From Fremontodendron californicum (Eukaryota > Streptophyta > Magnoliopsida > Malvales > Malvaceae): a stretch of DNA of 64,000 nucleotides. The first letter of the stretch is position 1, and every line of letters starts with the position of its first letter. The notes beneath the pieces were generated by a model that was not told where the DNA came from, did no database searches, and saw only the letters and a list, made by a program, of their open reading frames with translations. Shown piece after piece: positions 22,656 through 35,773 of the stretch. The translations under genes and the position numbers were made by a program. The stretch spans positions 4,412,001 through 4,476,000 of the forward strand of contig JAULJL010000039.1 of assembly GCA_030761205.1 (NCBI GenBank), given 5' to 3'.

Positions 22656-23677
22656 GGCCACATGCTGGCTAAACAGATTATGAGGGCAGGATACTATTGG
22701 CTAACAATGGAAGGGGATTGCATCAATTATTCCCGAAAGTGCCATAAATGCCAGATATATGCAAACAATATTCATGTGCCTCCATCACCACTACATGTCA
22801 TGACGACACCATGGCCATTTTCGATGTCGGGAATGGATATGATCGGGCTCATTACCCCGAAAGCTTCGAACGGACACCGTTTCATCTTGGTGGCCATAGA
22901 TTACTTCACAAAGTGGGTAGAAACTGCTTCTTATGCCAATGTAACAAAGTCAGTAGTGTGCAAATTCATCAAGAAAGAGATTGTGTGCCGATATGGACTC
23001 CCGGAAAGAATAATTTCTGACAATGCTCTCAACTTGAACAATAAGATGATGAGAGAAGTATGTACCCAGTTCAAGATCAAGCATCATAATTCGGCTCCTT
23101 ATCGTCCGAAAATGAATGGGGCAGTAGAAGCAGCCAATAAGAACATCAAGAAGATTGTTGAAAAGATGACCGATGTGTACAAAGATTGGCATGGGATCTT
23201 GCCTTTTGCTCTCTATGCATACCGTACTCCGGTTCGCACATCTACAGGTGCCACGCTATTTTCGCTGGTACACGGGATAGAGGCAGTGCTCCCGGTTGAG
23301 GTTGAAATCCCTTCACTTCGTGTTTTGATGGAAGTTTGCCTAGAAGAGGAAGAATGGGTTAGAGCTCGCTATGAACAGTTGAATCTCATCGAGGAGAAAA
23401 GGCTGAAGGCAATTTGCTATGGGTAGATGTATCAGAAAAGGATGATTCGAGCCCATAACAAAAATGTTCGCCCAGGCAATTTCAAGAGGGAGAGTTGGTA
23501 TTGAGAAAGGTTCTCTCTATTGTGAAAGATCCTCGCAGAAAATGGACTCCGAATTGGGAAGGGCCCTATGTGGTGAAAAGAGCTTTTTCTGGAGGAGCAT
23601 TGATCTTAACTCGGATGGATGGGGATGACTTTAGAAATCCCGTGAACGCCAATAAATTGAAGAAGTACTATGCTTGA
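22656..23677 (+). pseudogene. Ty3/gypsy integrase (C-terminal part of pol), broken
   Basis: Integrase joins element cDNA to host DNA. The visible frame begins inside the zinc-binding domain (GHMLAKQIMRAGYYW ... CHKCQ). It continues through the catalytic core, with Asp in SGMDMIG, Asp in IISDNA and Glu in GAVEAANK, so the DD35E triad is intact. A TAG at 23424-23426 stands where relatives have Gln before MYQKRM. A one-base loss near 23482 then shifts the frame, and the C-terminal part (LRKVLSIVKDPRRKWTPNWEGPYVV) continues at 23495-23677 to its stop. Nothing upstream of 22656 is pol. It cannot make a working enzyme. Confidence 0.92.
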
Positions 23678-23679
23678 AG

Positions 23680-24412
23680 GAAAAAAAAGAAAAAAGAAAA
23701 AATGCGATACTTTGCATATGAGAATTCAAATGATCCCAAGTGCAAAAATGAAAATTCTATTTATCTATTTCCTTTAAGGATTGCCTTTCAATGAGAATAT
23801 TCATGCTTGATATGATAAATGACCATCTTTCATATTCTTGTCACTAAGAAGAAATTATCCCTAGTCACCCCCTTTGAGCCTTAGGAATTCTTTCTTTCTT
23901 TGAACCTTGATCAAGAATCACCCTCCACACTGGGGGCAAATGCGAGAAAAAACCTCCTTAAAAAAAATGGCGAAGCAAGCCATGAAAAACAAAAAGAAAA
24001 AGACACATAAAAAATGTGTTAAAAAGAATGACAAATGAAAGCCAAGAATGAAAAGAAACAAAGTTAAAAAAAAAAAAAAAAAGTCCAAAAAAGGATGAAT
24101 GTTTCAAAAATGAATCCTCCTCATGAAATGATCCTTGATCTGATCACCTTTAAACACATTTTAGGCCTATTTATCCTTTCTTGCTAAACCCGAACCTTGG
24201 CCTACATTACGTGCTTTTAAATTCATCCCATCTTTTGAGTTGTCATTTTACCATGGAAGAATTTAGAATTCTCATATGCATGGCGGAACACAAAAAAAGA
24301 AAATGAAAAAAGATTGTAAAAGGAGAGGTTTAAGCCGAAAACCCAAAAGGGCGACTTAAAACCGAAAGGGGGACACTTGGGTTGAAAACCCGCAAAGGGC
24401 GGCCCAAGTACT
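23680..24412 (+). other. E2 post-pol untranslated region
   Basis: Non-coding. It aligns collinearly with E1 5440-6290 and ends at the solo LTR insertion. Confidence 0.75.
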
Positions 24413-25089
24413 TGTCGCAACCTAAAAAATAACAAGTCTTTTCGCGAGACTTTATAGTCGTCAGGCTGACATTGGAAAAAAACAGAGGAAAAGATGACTT
24501 AATTCCTCTTGAAAAATGAAGGTTTGAAAATGACCTCGAAATAGACATGGAATCACCACCAATCTTTTTTGGCTAGGTGTGATCGGCCACCTACTAAAAT
24601 CGGTTTTGTAAAACATTTTAAAATTAATTAAAACATTTTAAAAATCAATTTCAAGTTCACGTTTTAAACCAGATAAATCAAAGAAGCGGGTTCGGGACTC
24701 GGTTACGTGTGGGGAAGGATTAGCACCCCCACAACGCCCGTATAAAACGGTACCTTATTAATTATGTGTTATCTCAACTCTCGATAAAAAGTCGGTTTTA
24801 TATTTAGCATTTCAAATTAATTCCCAATTTTAAGAAAAATAAATCCATTTTTATTTGAAAATGATCCGAAATTTATTAATTCAAAATTTTTCTATATTCC
24901 CTGACAAAATCGGCAAAATATAGAAATTTTTATTTATTTGGAAAACTCTCCGTATCATTCTCATTTTTTTTAAAGAAAGATATTCCTTTATTAATGATAA
25001 TTGATGATATCCTCTCCAGCAAACCTAGTAAAAAACTCATAAATTATTTTAACTCGAGAATATCTTTATTTTATTGAAAACCATTATCT

Positions 25090-25680
25090 TTTTATTAACA
25101 TTTAAAAAATATATGAATATGAATATGTGTGACATAATATAATCTAAATGACATGAATAACCTAGGTGACATAGTATATTCTAAATGAAATGATATAACC
25201 TAAGTGTCATAATGTATCATAAATGAAATGAATAATCTAAGTGTCATGATATATTCTATATGAAATGAAATATCCTAAGTGACATGATATATTCTAAATG
25301 AAATGAAATATCCTAAGTGACATAATATATTCTAAACGAAATGAAATAACCTAAGTAACATAAGATATTCTAAATGAAATGAATATAACCTAAGTAAAAT
25401 AATATATTTTAAATGACATGAAATGAATATGAAACATAAAATAATATTATCATGAAATATGCATGAAAATAAAAATAATAATGTATGAACATAATAAATG
25501 CTACATGATGTGACAAAAATAAATGATTAAATAAAAAGCATAGAGTAACATAGAATATTCACAATCATATAACAAACAATATAACACCATAAAATATAGA
25601 TCAAAATAATAACATTATCATAGAAATATTCATAGCAAAAATCACATATCATATAATATGCATGAACATGGAAAATGCAA
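25090..25680 (-). repeat. Short-period degenerate repeat in solo LTR
   Basis: About ten units of roughly 40 bp built on ATTCTAAATGAAATGAAATA and CCTAAGTGACATAATAT recur between 25125 and 25400. Confidence 0.75.
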
Positions 25681-27904
25681 TGCATGAAAGTGTATTTTTT
25701 CCTTTAAATAAGGAAATCCGTATACCTAAAAGATATCCGGCTACTTTAGGAAAAGACATCAAATTAAATTTTCTAAAATCAAAATACTTTGTGATTGTTT
25801 TAAAAACTATTTTGAAAATCTTGGATAATAAAACCTCATAGCCGAATTCCCCTTTTAAAATAGCTCTATTTTCCTAAGTTTGAAAATCTGAACTTGACCA
25901 CCCTTGACCCGAGCTTTAGAAAATCATTTTTTAAAGATTAAAATTTCTTAGAAACCATCCTAGGACAGTAGCTAAGGTTCCTAATCAGCCCACTCTAAAT
26001 GCCTTAGCCAAAACTAACAATTATTTTTCCTTTGAATTCAAATATGACTCTACTGTCCAGTTTTAAAGCGTGATTGTTTAACCTATTTTTAAATTTTCAA
26101 AAAAATCTAAAAAAAAAATACAGAAGATTCAGAACATGTAAAACTACACGGGAAAAATTGGCTTAATTTTTTTACTAAGGATATCTTCCCAGAAAAATCG
26201 GGAAAGTCAGAACACTGGGTGAAAAACTGTTTTGCTAAAACACATTTTTTTTGCCTTTGATAAAATCATTCAAAAATCAAAGTAAAAATATTGGAGACTC
26301 TTCTAAGGACCTACAAACAGTAGCTAAATTTTCTAAAAAAATGGACAAGATTTGCCTAAGTAAAAAAAAAATCACAAAGGTAGAAAAATCAACTTGACAA
26401 CTCTTTAATTTTCCACAAGTATGCTCATGTGAGCTTGACTTTGAGCCATTGATTGGCCTAAGTCAAAAATCAAGTGGCATGATATGATATGCATGAACAA
26501 ACAGTAAGTTAAATGCATTATTTAAAACCTAAATGACATGAAAAATTCATGGCATAAAGAATATGGCCTAGACCTAACATGAACTTGCATGACAATAAAT
26601 GCAACCTAGGTCTAAACTTGCATGAAATGCATGGCAATGCAAATGAAACCTAGACCTAAAAAATGCATGGCAATAACATAAACACATAGCATACTAAATC
26701 AAAATACACAAAATCATGGCATGAAAATGTAAGCATATCAACCAACAAAATGAAAAATGCACATACATGACACAAAATATAGGGTAGCCGAATGGTCATA
26801 GGCTCACAATGATAATATTCTAGCATGGACATTTACACAAACACATGGCATACTAAATGCAAGGCTAACAAAGAAACATGTTAAACCATACAAACATGAT
26901 GTAAAGGCATGAACCTAACTAGATATTTTCAGAAACACATAGTATAGTAAAATGCAAATCATGAACAACTCAAACATGTTGAAAATAGAAAATTAAAAAT
27001 GGTAGACAAGGAAAGTAAACATGAAAACAAGATGATAAAATCAAAAATAGAGGTAAGTAAGTAAAAAGATTAAAACAAGCTCCATGTTTTTTATTATTTT
27101 TAGAAAAATATAGAACATCAAAACATGCTAGACCTTACAAACAACATGAAATGAAGATCAAACACCATCCATATAAAAAAAAAAAGACCATTCGACTACC
27201 TCCAAAAAAGTAAAGAAAATTATTTTTTTCAATATTTTTTCAAGAAAGCACAAGAGAGGAGCTTGAAGAGAAAGCTTAAAAACACTTAGTTCAAAATCAA
27301 AATCAATAGAAAATCACAAAATATCAAATGAAAACAGCAAATTAAGAAAGGAAATGCAAAAAAAAAAAGTGCAAGAGTAAGGTGCTTTTAGCTACCTCTA
27401 AAAGCTATATTGCAAGCTTTTTTCTCTTCTTACTTTCTTCACCTTTCTAAAATTTCTATTTGCCTTCAACAATGGAGAGTATTTAGCCAAGAAGAAGCAT
27501 GAAAAAATGAAATCCCCCTCTAAAAATGTTTTGGCCGAATGGCCTATAGTAGTGTAGGAAAAGTTGTCATTTTTTTACACAAATTTTGATCCAATGGTTC
27601 CTAATCCAAGATGCCTTCTATGTAAAGTTCCCATCTTTGGATTGGAATAATCAGCCCCTAAATATGATGTCATAAATATGACATCATCCCTCTCCATCCA
27701 TTGGTCCATGTGTTGCAAATTCAAAGGCTTGATCAAAAAAATAACTACATTTCTATTCACTCTTGGCCTTTAGATGAAATGGCTCAGCAAAATCACTCTC
27801 CATCATGGGCTTGGTTGATTGCCCTCTTAAAATCCAGCCCAATCTCCATTTCAAGAAAGGCCCTTTTCGGTTTTTTCGGTAAAATAACCTTTTTGACCCC
27901 CAAA

Positions 27905-28660
27905 CCTAATTAAATAGCAAACGGACTCCAAATCCAAATTTTATTTTTTAATACTTCCAAAATAATAAAAAATTGAATTTTGGAAGTTTTCAAAATTTTC
28001 CGAGCCCATTTGCTAATTTTTTGGATTTTTCTTCCAAAATTGCCCCTTTGTGCACCCGAACTTTTACCATTTTTAAACGAGCTCCAAATCCAGATTTTTC
28101 TTCACCAATATCTTCCAAATAATTTAAAAGTGTGATCTGGAAGTTTTTATAATTTTTGGAGCTCATTTGCTATTTTTTTCGGGATTTATCTTCTTAAATT
28201 TCAGCATAGTGGGCCCGAGATTTGCCATTTTGCAAACGAGCTCCGAATCTGGATTTTTATTTGCCAATCTCTTCCAAATGATTTAAGAATGAGATTTGCA
28301 AATTTTCAGAATTTTTGGAACTAATTTGCTATTTTTTTGCGATTTATCTTCTTGAATTTCAGCATAGTGGGCTCGAAATTTGCCATTTTGAAAATGAGCT
28401 CCGAATCCGGATTTTTTTTTTCCAATCTCTTCCAAATGATTTAAGAATGAGATCTGCAAATTTTTAGAATTTTTGGAACTCATTTGCTATTTTTTCGGGG
28501 TTTATCTTCTTGAATTTCAACACAGTGGGCCCGAGATTTGCCATTTTGCAAACGAACTCTGAATCCCAATTTTTCTTCGCCAATCTCTTTCAAATGATTT
28601 AAGAATGAGATCTGCAAAATTTGGTAATTTTTGGAGCTCATTTGCTATGTTTCTCGAATT
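27905..28660 (-). repeat. Tandem units in solo LTR, about 155-180 bp
   Basis: Units containing CCAATCTCTTCCAAATGATT, AGCTCATTTGCTATTTTT-like words and TTTGCCATTTTGCAAACGA recur about five times. They are the inverted equivalent of 9700-10280. Confidence 0.85.
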
Positions 28661-29000
28661 TTTCGAACTAGGGTTTCTTTTTTACTGAATCTCTGTAACC
28701 AATCTTTCGGACTCCATATCTTTCATTGTAGACGTCGGATTATCGAAATTCTTTCACCATTGTTCAATTGAACTTTGAATCTTGATTTTGAAAGTGGGTT
28801 GACTTTTTTAGTAGTTGACTTTTCGGGGTTGACTTTTTCGGTGTTGACTTTTTCAAGATTTGACTTTTCATGTCTGCTTTCTTAAACTAAGTCTCGGAGT
28901 ACCACCTGCAGGATGAGAAAAGCCTTTTTGCAGTTTGAAACATCACTTTAGGAAGAAAACATACCTGATTTAGTGATCAGGACAAAATTAGATGTCTACA

Positions 29001-29805
29001 ATACTGATCAAAGATTTGAATCAATACTCCGTGTAAAGGGGGAGAAAGTATCAAAAAATCAGAGAAAAAGGGTAAAGCTCAATCCGAAGCAATTGCGAAA
29101 GCCGAGAAGTCACCCAAGCAGTTGGCTTGCTCAAAAGATATTTCAGATAAACTAAAGTAGGAAAGGTCCAGGATATTCCGTATCTGGGGCATCTATACCT
29201 TTTCCTTTACATTTCCATTTTTAATCCTTGATATTCATCTTTGTTATCTAAATCTTTTTGCAATGAACTCTTGTTGGCATTTTCATGGCATTTGACTAGT
29301 TCATACCATCTTTCATATCTGTTGTGATGCATTTTTGAGTGTTATCAAATTGAATGATGATTAGTAAACATAAAAATCTTTAAATAAAATGATTTCTTTG
29401 CATTACTGTGGAGTAGATTTAAATTTTAGAAGAGGTTTGGAAACCACTAAAATTTGGAAAGAATCGAGATAACCCATAATGCTGAAGAGCTCATCAAGTG
29501 GGGCAAACCATGGATAGGTTAAAGACACTATCACGGAATCAGGAAGTTTGTGAATCTCAATGAGCCCATAACAATGAAAAGCTCATCAAGAAGAGCAAGC
29601 AGTGGAGTTAAGAAGTCCGTGAACCTCATTGAAATCATGGCAATCATATATTTGCATTCATCCCTAGGGAATATGCATCTTACAAGCATTTGCAAAATCT
29701 ATCATCAACATCACTGTATTCGACTAACATTGCAAGAATTGTAGAAAGTTTCCTTTTTAAGTCCAATGTAGCTGGCATAAAAGGAAGAAAAACCCTTTAT
29801 ATGAG
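29001..29805 (+). other. E2 tail after the solo LTR, non-coding
   Basis: This continues the E2 3' untranslated region beyond the nested solo LTR. Open frames are short and unsupported. Confidence 0.55.
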
Positions 29806-30400
29806 CATTCTGGACAAGACATCCAACATTCTCTGGACAAGACATCCAAGATTTTTCCTGGACAAGATATCCAAACTTCTTTTTGGACAAGACATCCAAA
29901 ATTTTTCTGAACAAGACATCCAAATTATAATGTCATCCCCAAAATTATATACAAGTCATGTGAAAGGATATTTTTCTAAAACTCTGCCGGGTTGCCGGGG
30001 GGGTTTGATATCTTGACACATGCCATTTATATAATTTCACACCAAGATAAGATAAGGCCCCAGGATCACCGCTGAGGTATTTTCTTTTCTTACAAATTAT
30101 TCGAAAATATGGTTTTCGTTTGATCCAAAATTGTATACATGTCATGTGAAAAGATTTTTCTAAAGTTCTACCAGGTTGCCATAGAGTTCGGTGAAATATC
30201 CCGATACCATGCCATTTATATAATTTCACGAAATCATTCTAGACAAGACATCCAAAATTTTTCTGGACAAGACAACCAGATTTTTCGGACAAGACATCCA
30301 AAATTTTCCTGTACAAGACAACCAGATTTTTCGGACAAGACATCCAAATTTTCTTGGACAAGACAATCAGATTTCTCGGACAAGACATCCAAGTTTTAAA
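29806..30400 (+). repeat. GGACAAGACATCCAA minisatellite in E2 tail, two blocks
   Basis: The 15-bp core GGACAAGACATCCAA recurs every 25-30 bp at 29810-29930 and again at 30240-30395. Between the blocks are two copies of a segment with CATGTCATGTGAAA(G)GAT and TGCCATTTATATAATTTCAC. Confidence 0.85.
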
Positions 30401-30401
30401 C

Positions 30402-30760
30402 AAATCGAACTCGTTTCCTTAAGACGGGTCGAGCCTTGATTAGTCAGGGAACTCAATTTAAGGACAAATCTTATGTTTTAAACAAAGCTTCACCAAAATA
30501 AGGTAAGGCCTCGGGATCTCCGCCGAGGTATTTTATTCTCTTGCAAATCGAACTCGTTTCCTTAAGACGGGTCGAGCCTTGATTAGTCAGGGAACTCAAT
30601 TTAAGGACAAATCTTATGTTTTGAACAAAGCTTCACCAAGATAAGGTAAGGCCCCGTGATCTCCTTCGAGGTATTTTCTTATCTTGCAAATCGAACTCGT
30701 TTCCTTAAAACGGGTCGAGCCTTGATTAGTCAGGGAACTCAATTTAAGGATAAATTTTTT
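30402..30760 (+). repeat. 143-bp tandem repeat in E2 tail, 2.5 copies
   Basis: AAATCGAACTCGTTTCCTTA starts at about 30402, 30545 and 30688, exactly 143 bp apart. The unit includes GGGTCGAGCCTTGATTAGTC and GGTAAGGCC-CG-GATCTCC. A single related copy occurs in E1 at about 8707-8770. Confidence 0.9.
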
Positions 30761-30902
30761 TTATTTATATTTTACAAAATAAAAAATAAATAAATAAAAA
30801 ATGATGGGAATTCTCCCTCTTATCCTTCACATGTGATTCCATTAATCGGACAAAATTATTGTCTATTTTATCTTTGCCTGATTCTTGATTCTCAGCAATA
30901 GT

Positions 30903-30915
30903 CAAAGAGGGCAGC
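30903..30915 (+). promoter_or_regulatory. E2 polypurine tract
   Basis: CAAAGAGGGCAGC directly precedes the LTR start at 30916 and differs from the E1 tract by one G. Confidence 0.75.
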
Positions 30916-33366
30916 TGTAGACACCTAATTTTGTTCTTGCCCCCTAAACCAGGCAAATTTTCCTTTTCAACTTTTCGGAATGCAAGGAAACTTCCACCAT
31001 TCCTCAGATGGGTCTCCAAGACTTTGATTCAAAAGGTCAACACAAAAAGTCAACTCGAAAAAAGTCAACCTCTAAAAGTCAACCACTGAAAAAGTCAACT
31101 CTCAGTCAAAATCAAGATTTAAAGTTTAATTGAACAATGGTGAAGAAATTTTGATAATCGAAGGTCTACAACGAAAGGTAGAGAGTTTGAAAGACAGATT
31201 ACAAAAATTCAGAGTAAGAAAAATGCCTAATTTTGCAAATTTGAGGAAAAGTGCGTACACGATCAAATTGGACGAAATTGGAGATTCTAAATGGAATAAG
31301 ATCAATAAATATGGATATTGGAAGGTCCAATTTTGAAGCGGAGTTGAAGGAAGAATTGGTTTGAAGAGAAAAAAGAAAAATAAGGATTTAATGAATAAAT
31401 AAAAAATTCACAAATTTGGGAAACTGCAGAGATGGCCCGATTTGATGAAATTAAAGCCCCCAGTTGATAAAGGATAAATAAATAAAAATATCTCAAGTCC
31501 CAATTTGAAGTGGACCCCAAGAAAGAGCCGATTGGAGGAAAAACAAAAAAAAAGGAGAAAATTCCCAATAATGAGAAAAAAGGGAAAAGTAAATCGGAGA
31601 GGAATTCGGATGTAAAAATTGGGCGTTTTCGGACCAACTCCAATTCAATATATGACAAAGGCAGTGGAAAAAAAATCCAAAAATTGGGCCCATTTCAAGT
31701 AAAATCGAGGTTTCGGGGGTTAAAGGGCAGTTTTGGAAAATCCGGGAAAAATATAATCCGAGCTCGAAAAATTATGAAAACTTCCAGAACTGAGTTTTAT
31801 ATTTGATAGAAGGGATTGGAGAAGAAAAATCCAAAATCAGAGCTCAAATGGAAAAAGACCAAGTTCGGGAGGCACTAATTCGAAATTCCAAGAGAAAATT
31901 TAGGGAAAAATAGAAAATGAGCTTGGAAAATTATGAAAACTTCCAGATCTGGATTTTATATTTTATGGAAGGGATTGGAGACGAAAAATCTAGAATTGGA
32001 GCTCAAATGAAAAAAGACAGCGTTCGGGTGCACTAATCCGAAATTCAAAGAGAAAATTTTAGAAAAATAGAAAACGAGCTCGAAAAATTATGAAAAATTC
32101 TAGATCTGAGTTTTATATTTTATGGAAGGGATTGGAGAAAAAAAATCCTAAATCGGAGCTCAAATGGAAAAAGACAAAGTTTGGGAGGCACTAAACCGAA
32201 ACTTTAGAGAAAAATCCAGGAAAAATAGAATCCGAGCTTGGAAAATATGAAAACCTCCAGAACTGAGTTTTATATTGGATGGGATGGATTGGAAAATAAA
32301 AATTCAAAATTGGGGCCCATTTGCAATTAAATTAAGTTTGGAGGCCAAAATACAATTTTACCAAAAAAATCGAAAAGGGTCATTTTGCAAATAAAAAATA
32401 GAGGAATGACCTGGAATTTTCCAGGCGATTCTCGACTAGCCTATGGATGAAGGAGAGTGTGTGATCATCTTGAATCAAATGGCCAAGATTGAATAGCAAG
32501 ATGACATTTTTAAGAAATGACAAGATTCTCCACTACTTGCCTACATGGCATTTTTGGCCAATGAGAGGCCTCCAAATTGCAAAGCCATGTGAAGGCCATG
32601 TTAAGAGCATGTGAAGGCTATGAGATGATGCCCCAAATAGGATTAAAAATGCCACCTAGAAAGATATTTTAATAGTAAGTCATATGATCATAACAAGTGT
32701 CTTAGATATTTTGTAGAGATGGGAGACAAGAATAATCTAGATGGCATTGTTGGCCAATGAGAGATTGTAAAACCCTTAATTTAAGGGAAGCATCATGCAA
32801 ATAAGAGACAAGAACTCTTAATTTAAGGAAAGCACCATGCAAGGAGGGAACATTTTTTAGCCATGTGGCAAAAATGTTGGGAGAGCATGTAAAGCATGAC
32901 AAAGGCTAAAAAAAAAGATGAGCACACCAATATACAAGGGCATTCGGCCAGCCATCAAAAGAAGAGGATTTTTATTTTTCAAAAGGCTAATCACTACACT
33001 CTAGAGAGAAAAAGGAGAAAAGGGAGAAACCTCTCAAGGAAAAAGAGAATAAGCTTGGAAGGAAAGCTTAGCTAGGTAGCTATTTCTTCCTTTCTTTTCC
33101 ATTTATTTACTTGGATTTCATGTTCTTGTTCTTTTTTTTTTTTTTCATGTGATTGTTAATTTTTTTGTTAAATACAAGGTTTTCAAAATAAATTTCTAAA
33201 GGTTTTCTTTCCTTTATTCTTTACAAAATAACAAGGTTGATAAAATTTTTCAACATGTTTTCTTGCTTTGGCCGAAACCATGGAGGAAATATTGTGCTTG
33301 TTTTTGCTATAGCCTATAGCCTCTCAAAGTTTAGATGGTAAATGTAGATATCATAGAATATTTGAT
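30916..33366 (+). repeat. E2 3' LTR, truncated to about 2.45 kb
   Basis: It starts TGTAGACACC and holds the GTCAAC array (31038-31105) and the 150-180-bp units (31740-32290). It is similar to the E1 LTR up to about 33350, then breaks off at a rearranged junction. The last 2.1 kb expected of this LTR is missing. Confidence 0.8.
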
Positions 33367-33520
33367 AACACGAACTTGGTATTGGCACTCACGCCAACAG
33401 CCACATGCTGGCTAAACAGATTATGAGGGCCTCTCATTGTCTGCATGAGGGCGGCTTCCCTTGTTTTTTTTTTCTCTTTAAATTATGTATGGAAGTCGCC
33501 CTCGACGAGGGTGACTTCTA
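33366..33520. other. Rearranged junction and GAAGTCGCCCTC hairpin
   Basis: Positions 33367-33400 are the reverse complement of about 22584-22617. Positions 33401-33430 repeat 22656-22685 in direct orientation. Positions 33431-33443 are the reverse complement of about 22642-22654. GAAGTCGCCCTC and GAGGGTGACTTC (33491-33518) then form a near-perfect hairpin. Confidence 0.75.
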
Positions 33521-35773
33521 TACTTTTATTTGGAAAAAAAAGCAAACGTGAAGGAAAATCGTTTTCGGTTATGACGATTTTTCAGTATTTTTAAAAACTA
33601 ACGCATTTTGGTACATAATACAAAAAAATCGATATTTTGAAAAATAAAATAAAAATATCAATATTAATATAAAAAGAACCCTCAGGATTCGGTTTTAATA
33701 ATAGTAGATAGATTATTATGGGCCGCTATATTATCATGGGTATTTTGGGAAATTAAATGATTAAATTGAGACAAAAATGATATTTCACAATTGTAGAGTC
33801 AAATAACCAAATTTGTTGTTGTTTGTTCTGCTAACTTATGTTACATGCACTTTTTAATAAGGGTTAAATATAAAGTTAGCCCATGTATTATATTATTTTT
33901 TCTAATTTAATATTTAGAGAAATAAAATTTTTAATCAAATACTTTTATTTAATTTCGTCAAACAAGTTAATATTTTGTACTAATATCGTTAATTAATTGG
34001 ATGATGTGATCATAAATCCAATAAAATCGTGACATGTGACGAAAATATCATGTCATTGTCACATCTATGATGTCACATTATCATTAAAAAAATAAAAATA
34101 CAAAATTTAAAATTAAATTTTCAATTTTCAATTTTGTAAAAAAATTTAAAGCTTTAAGAAATGATTACAAAATCTAAAAATACAAAAATAAAATCAAAAT
34201 AAAAAATAAAATTTTAAAAACTCAAAAATTCAAAATCAAAATTTCAAAAAATTGATTTTTTAATTCAAAATTAAAAAAATGAAAATATATATAAAAATAA
34301 TTATAATTATAAAAATTTAAAAAATATATGAAATTTTCTATTTTAAATAAAATTAAAAATTAAATTAAATACATAAAATGGTTTTTATTAAAATTAAAAA
34401 AATTAAAAAATCTATAAATTTTTAAAAAATTATAAAATAAAAAACTCAAATTTTTTCATTTTCTTTTAAAAACAAAAATCTAAATTTAAAAAACATTGGA
34501 AAATTTTAAAAATATATAAAAAATTAAAAGAAAAATTTTAAAAAAAGGGAAAAATTGGGAGAGAGAATGAAGGTGAATGGGAAAGAGAAGGGGAGGCACC
34601 GATCGGCCGAGGCGGATCTACTTCGGGTCGACCGAACACCGATGCCTCACCCTCCCCTTTCCTTCCCTTTTTCTTTCTTTCTCTCTCCCATACCCTTCCC
34701 CTCCTCTCTCTTTCTTTTATTTATATATATACATTTTAAATTTTTAGAATTTTAGAATTTTTTAAATTCAATTTTTTAAAAAAAATATTTTTGATTTTTT
34801 TCAATTTCAATTTTTTTATTTTTCAATTTTTTTTGAATTTTCAAAACTTTTGAAATTTTAACTTAAAAAAATTAATTTTTATAATTTTTTGAAATTTCAA
34901 AACTTTTTTATTTTTTTTTTTTTTGAAATTTTCAACTTTTAAAAAAAGTTTTGCTTTCACTTTATTTCAATTACTATTTATTTTCACTTCTTTGCATACT
35001 TTTTTTTGTTAATTTTATTCTTGGAATACTTTTTTATTCATATTAAGTAATTATATATTAAATATATAGTTATATATTATATACATAATTGAAATTTATA
35101 TATATATAAAATTTTATATTAACATATAAAATTTATCTTATATCATAATATGTTATACATAAAATTTATTAATTTTAATGTTTATAAAATTAAAACTCTA
35201 AAAATAAAAGAATTTAATGTAAAATGTAACTCATTTTTTGTTTATCAAATTTAATTTACTAAAAAATCTTTTAATAGAATTAAAATTCTTATTTATAAAT
35301 TAAACAAATTTTATTAAAAATTTTAATAAAAAATATTTTAAATGATAATTTTAAAATATAATTAACAATATATATTGTTAAATAATTTTTTTATTAAGAT
35401 TTGTATTTCTATATATATTATTATTTTATGTGAGACAGGTTATGTATGAATATATTTTATTTTTTATATTATATTATATTTAGAATTACAACTTTTATGT
35501 ATTTTTAAATATAATAATTATTGCTGAATATAAATTTATATAATATACAAATTAATAAAATACATATCAATAAAATTTTGCATTAAAGGTTAATCTAAGG
35601 TTTATCATATTTTAAGTGTAAAATTAAAACTCAAAAAATAAAATAAAACAATTCAAAAATCATTCTTCTCTGTCCCTTTATTTTTCTAATAATTTTTTTA
35701 AAAAATAAACTCAGTATTATAAATTATAGGTAAATGGCGGCACTGTAAAGCCCTTAAACCTAAACATAACCAA
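33521..35773. other. Very AT-rich intergenic DNA upstream of cystathionine beta-lyase
   Basis: No gene is visible. Positions 34090-34540 and 34730-35650 are nearly pure A/T with runs of both. A C/T-rich stretch lies at 34645-34715. A promoter must lie near 35.6-35.77 kb, but no clear TATA box can be singled out. Confidence 0.6.

Larger units (their letters stand above)
24413..29000 (-). mobile_element. Solo LTR of a Tat/Ogre-type element, 4588 bp
   Basis: On the minus strand it runs from TGTAGACATC (29000) to TTGCGACA (24413), the same ends and length as the E1 LTR, though clearly diverged. It has no PBS after its 3' end and no polypurine tract before its 5' end. E2 sequence lies on both sides, flanked by GTACT (24408-24412) and ATACT (29001-29005), an imperfect 5-bp target duplication. 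This is the signature of a solo LTR left by unequal recombination. It contains the inverted GTCAAC array (about 28797-28885) and the 150-180-bp tandem units (27905-28660). Confidence 0.85.
22656..33366 (+). mobile_element. E2: decayed relative of E1 (Tat/Ogre-type), 5'-truncated, split by a solo LTR
   Basis: In order: a broken integrase (22656-23677), a tail homologous to E1 5440-6290 (23680-24412), an inverted solo LTR insertion (24413-29000), the rest of the tail with minisatellites (29001-30902), a polypurine tract, and a 3' LTR starting TGTAGACACC at 30916 that stops near 33366 without the expected TTGCGACA end. The 5' LTR, gag and most of pol are absent. The boundaries at 22656 and 33366 are rearrangement points, not element ends. 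Confidence 0.8.

Noticed and set aside
34555..34755. Short open frame before the CBL gene
   Set aside because: Low-complexity Phe/Pro/Ser peptide from a C/T tract, with no relatives recognised.
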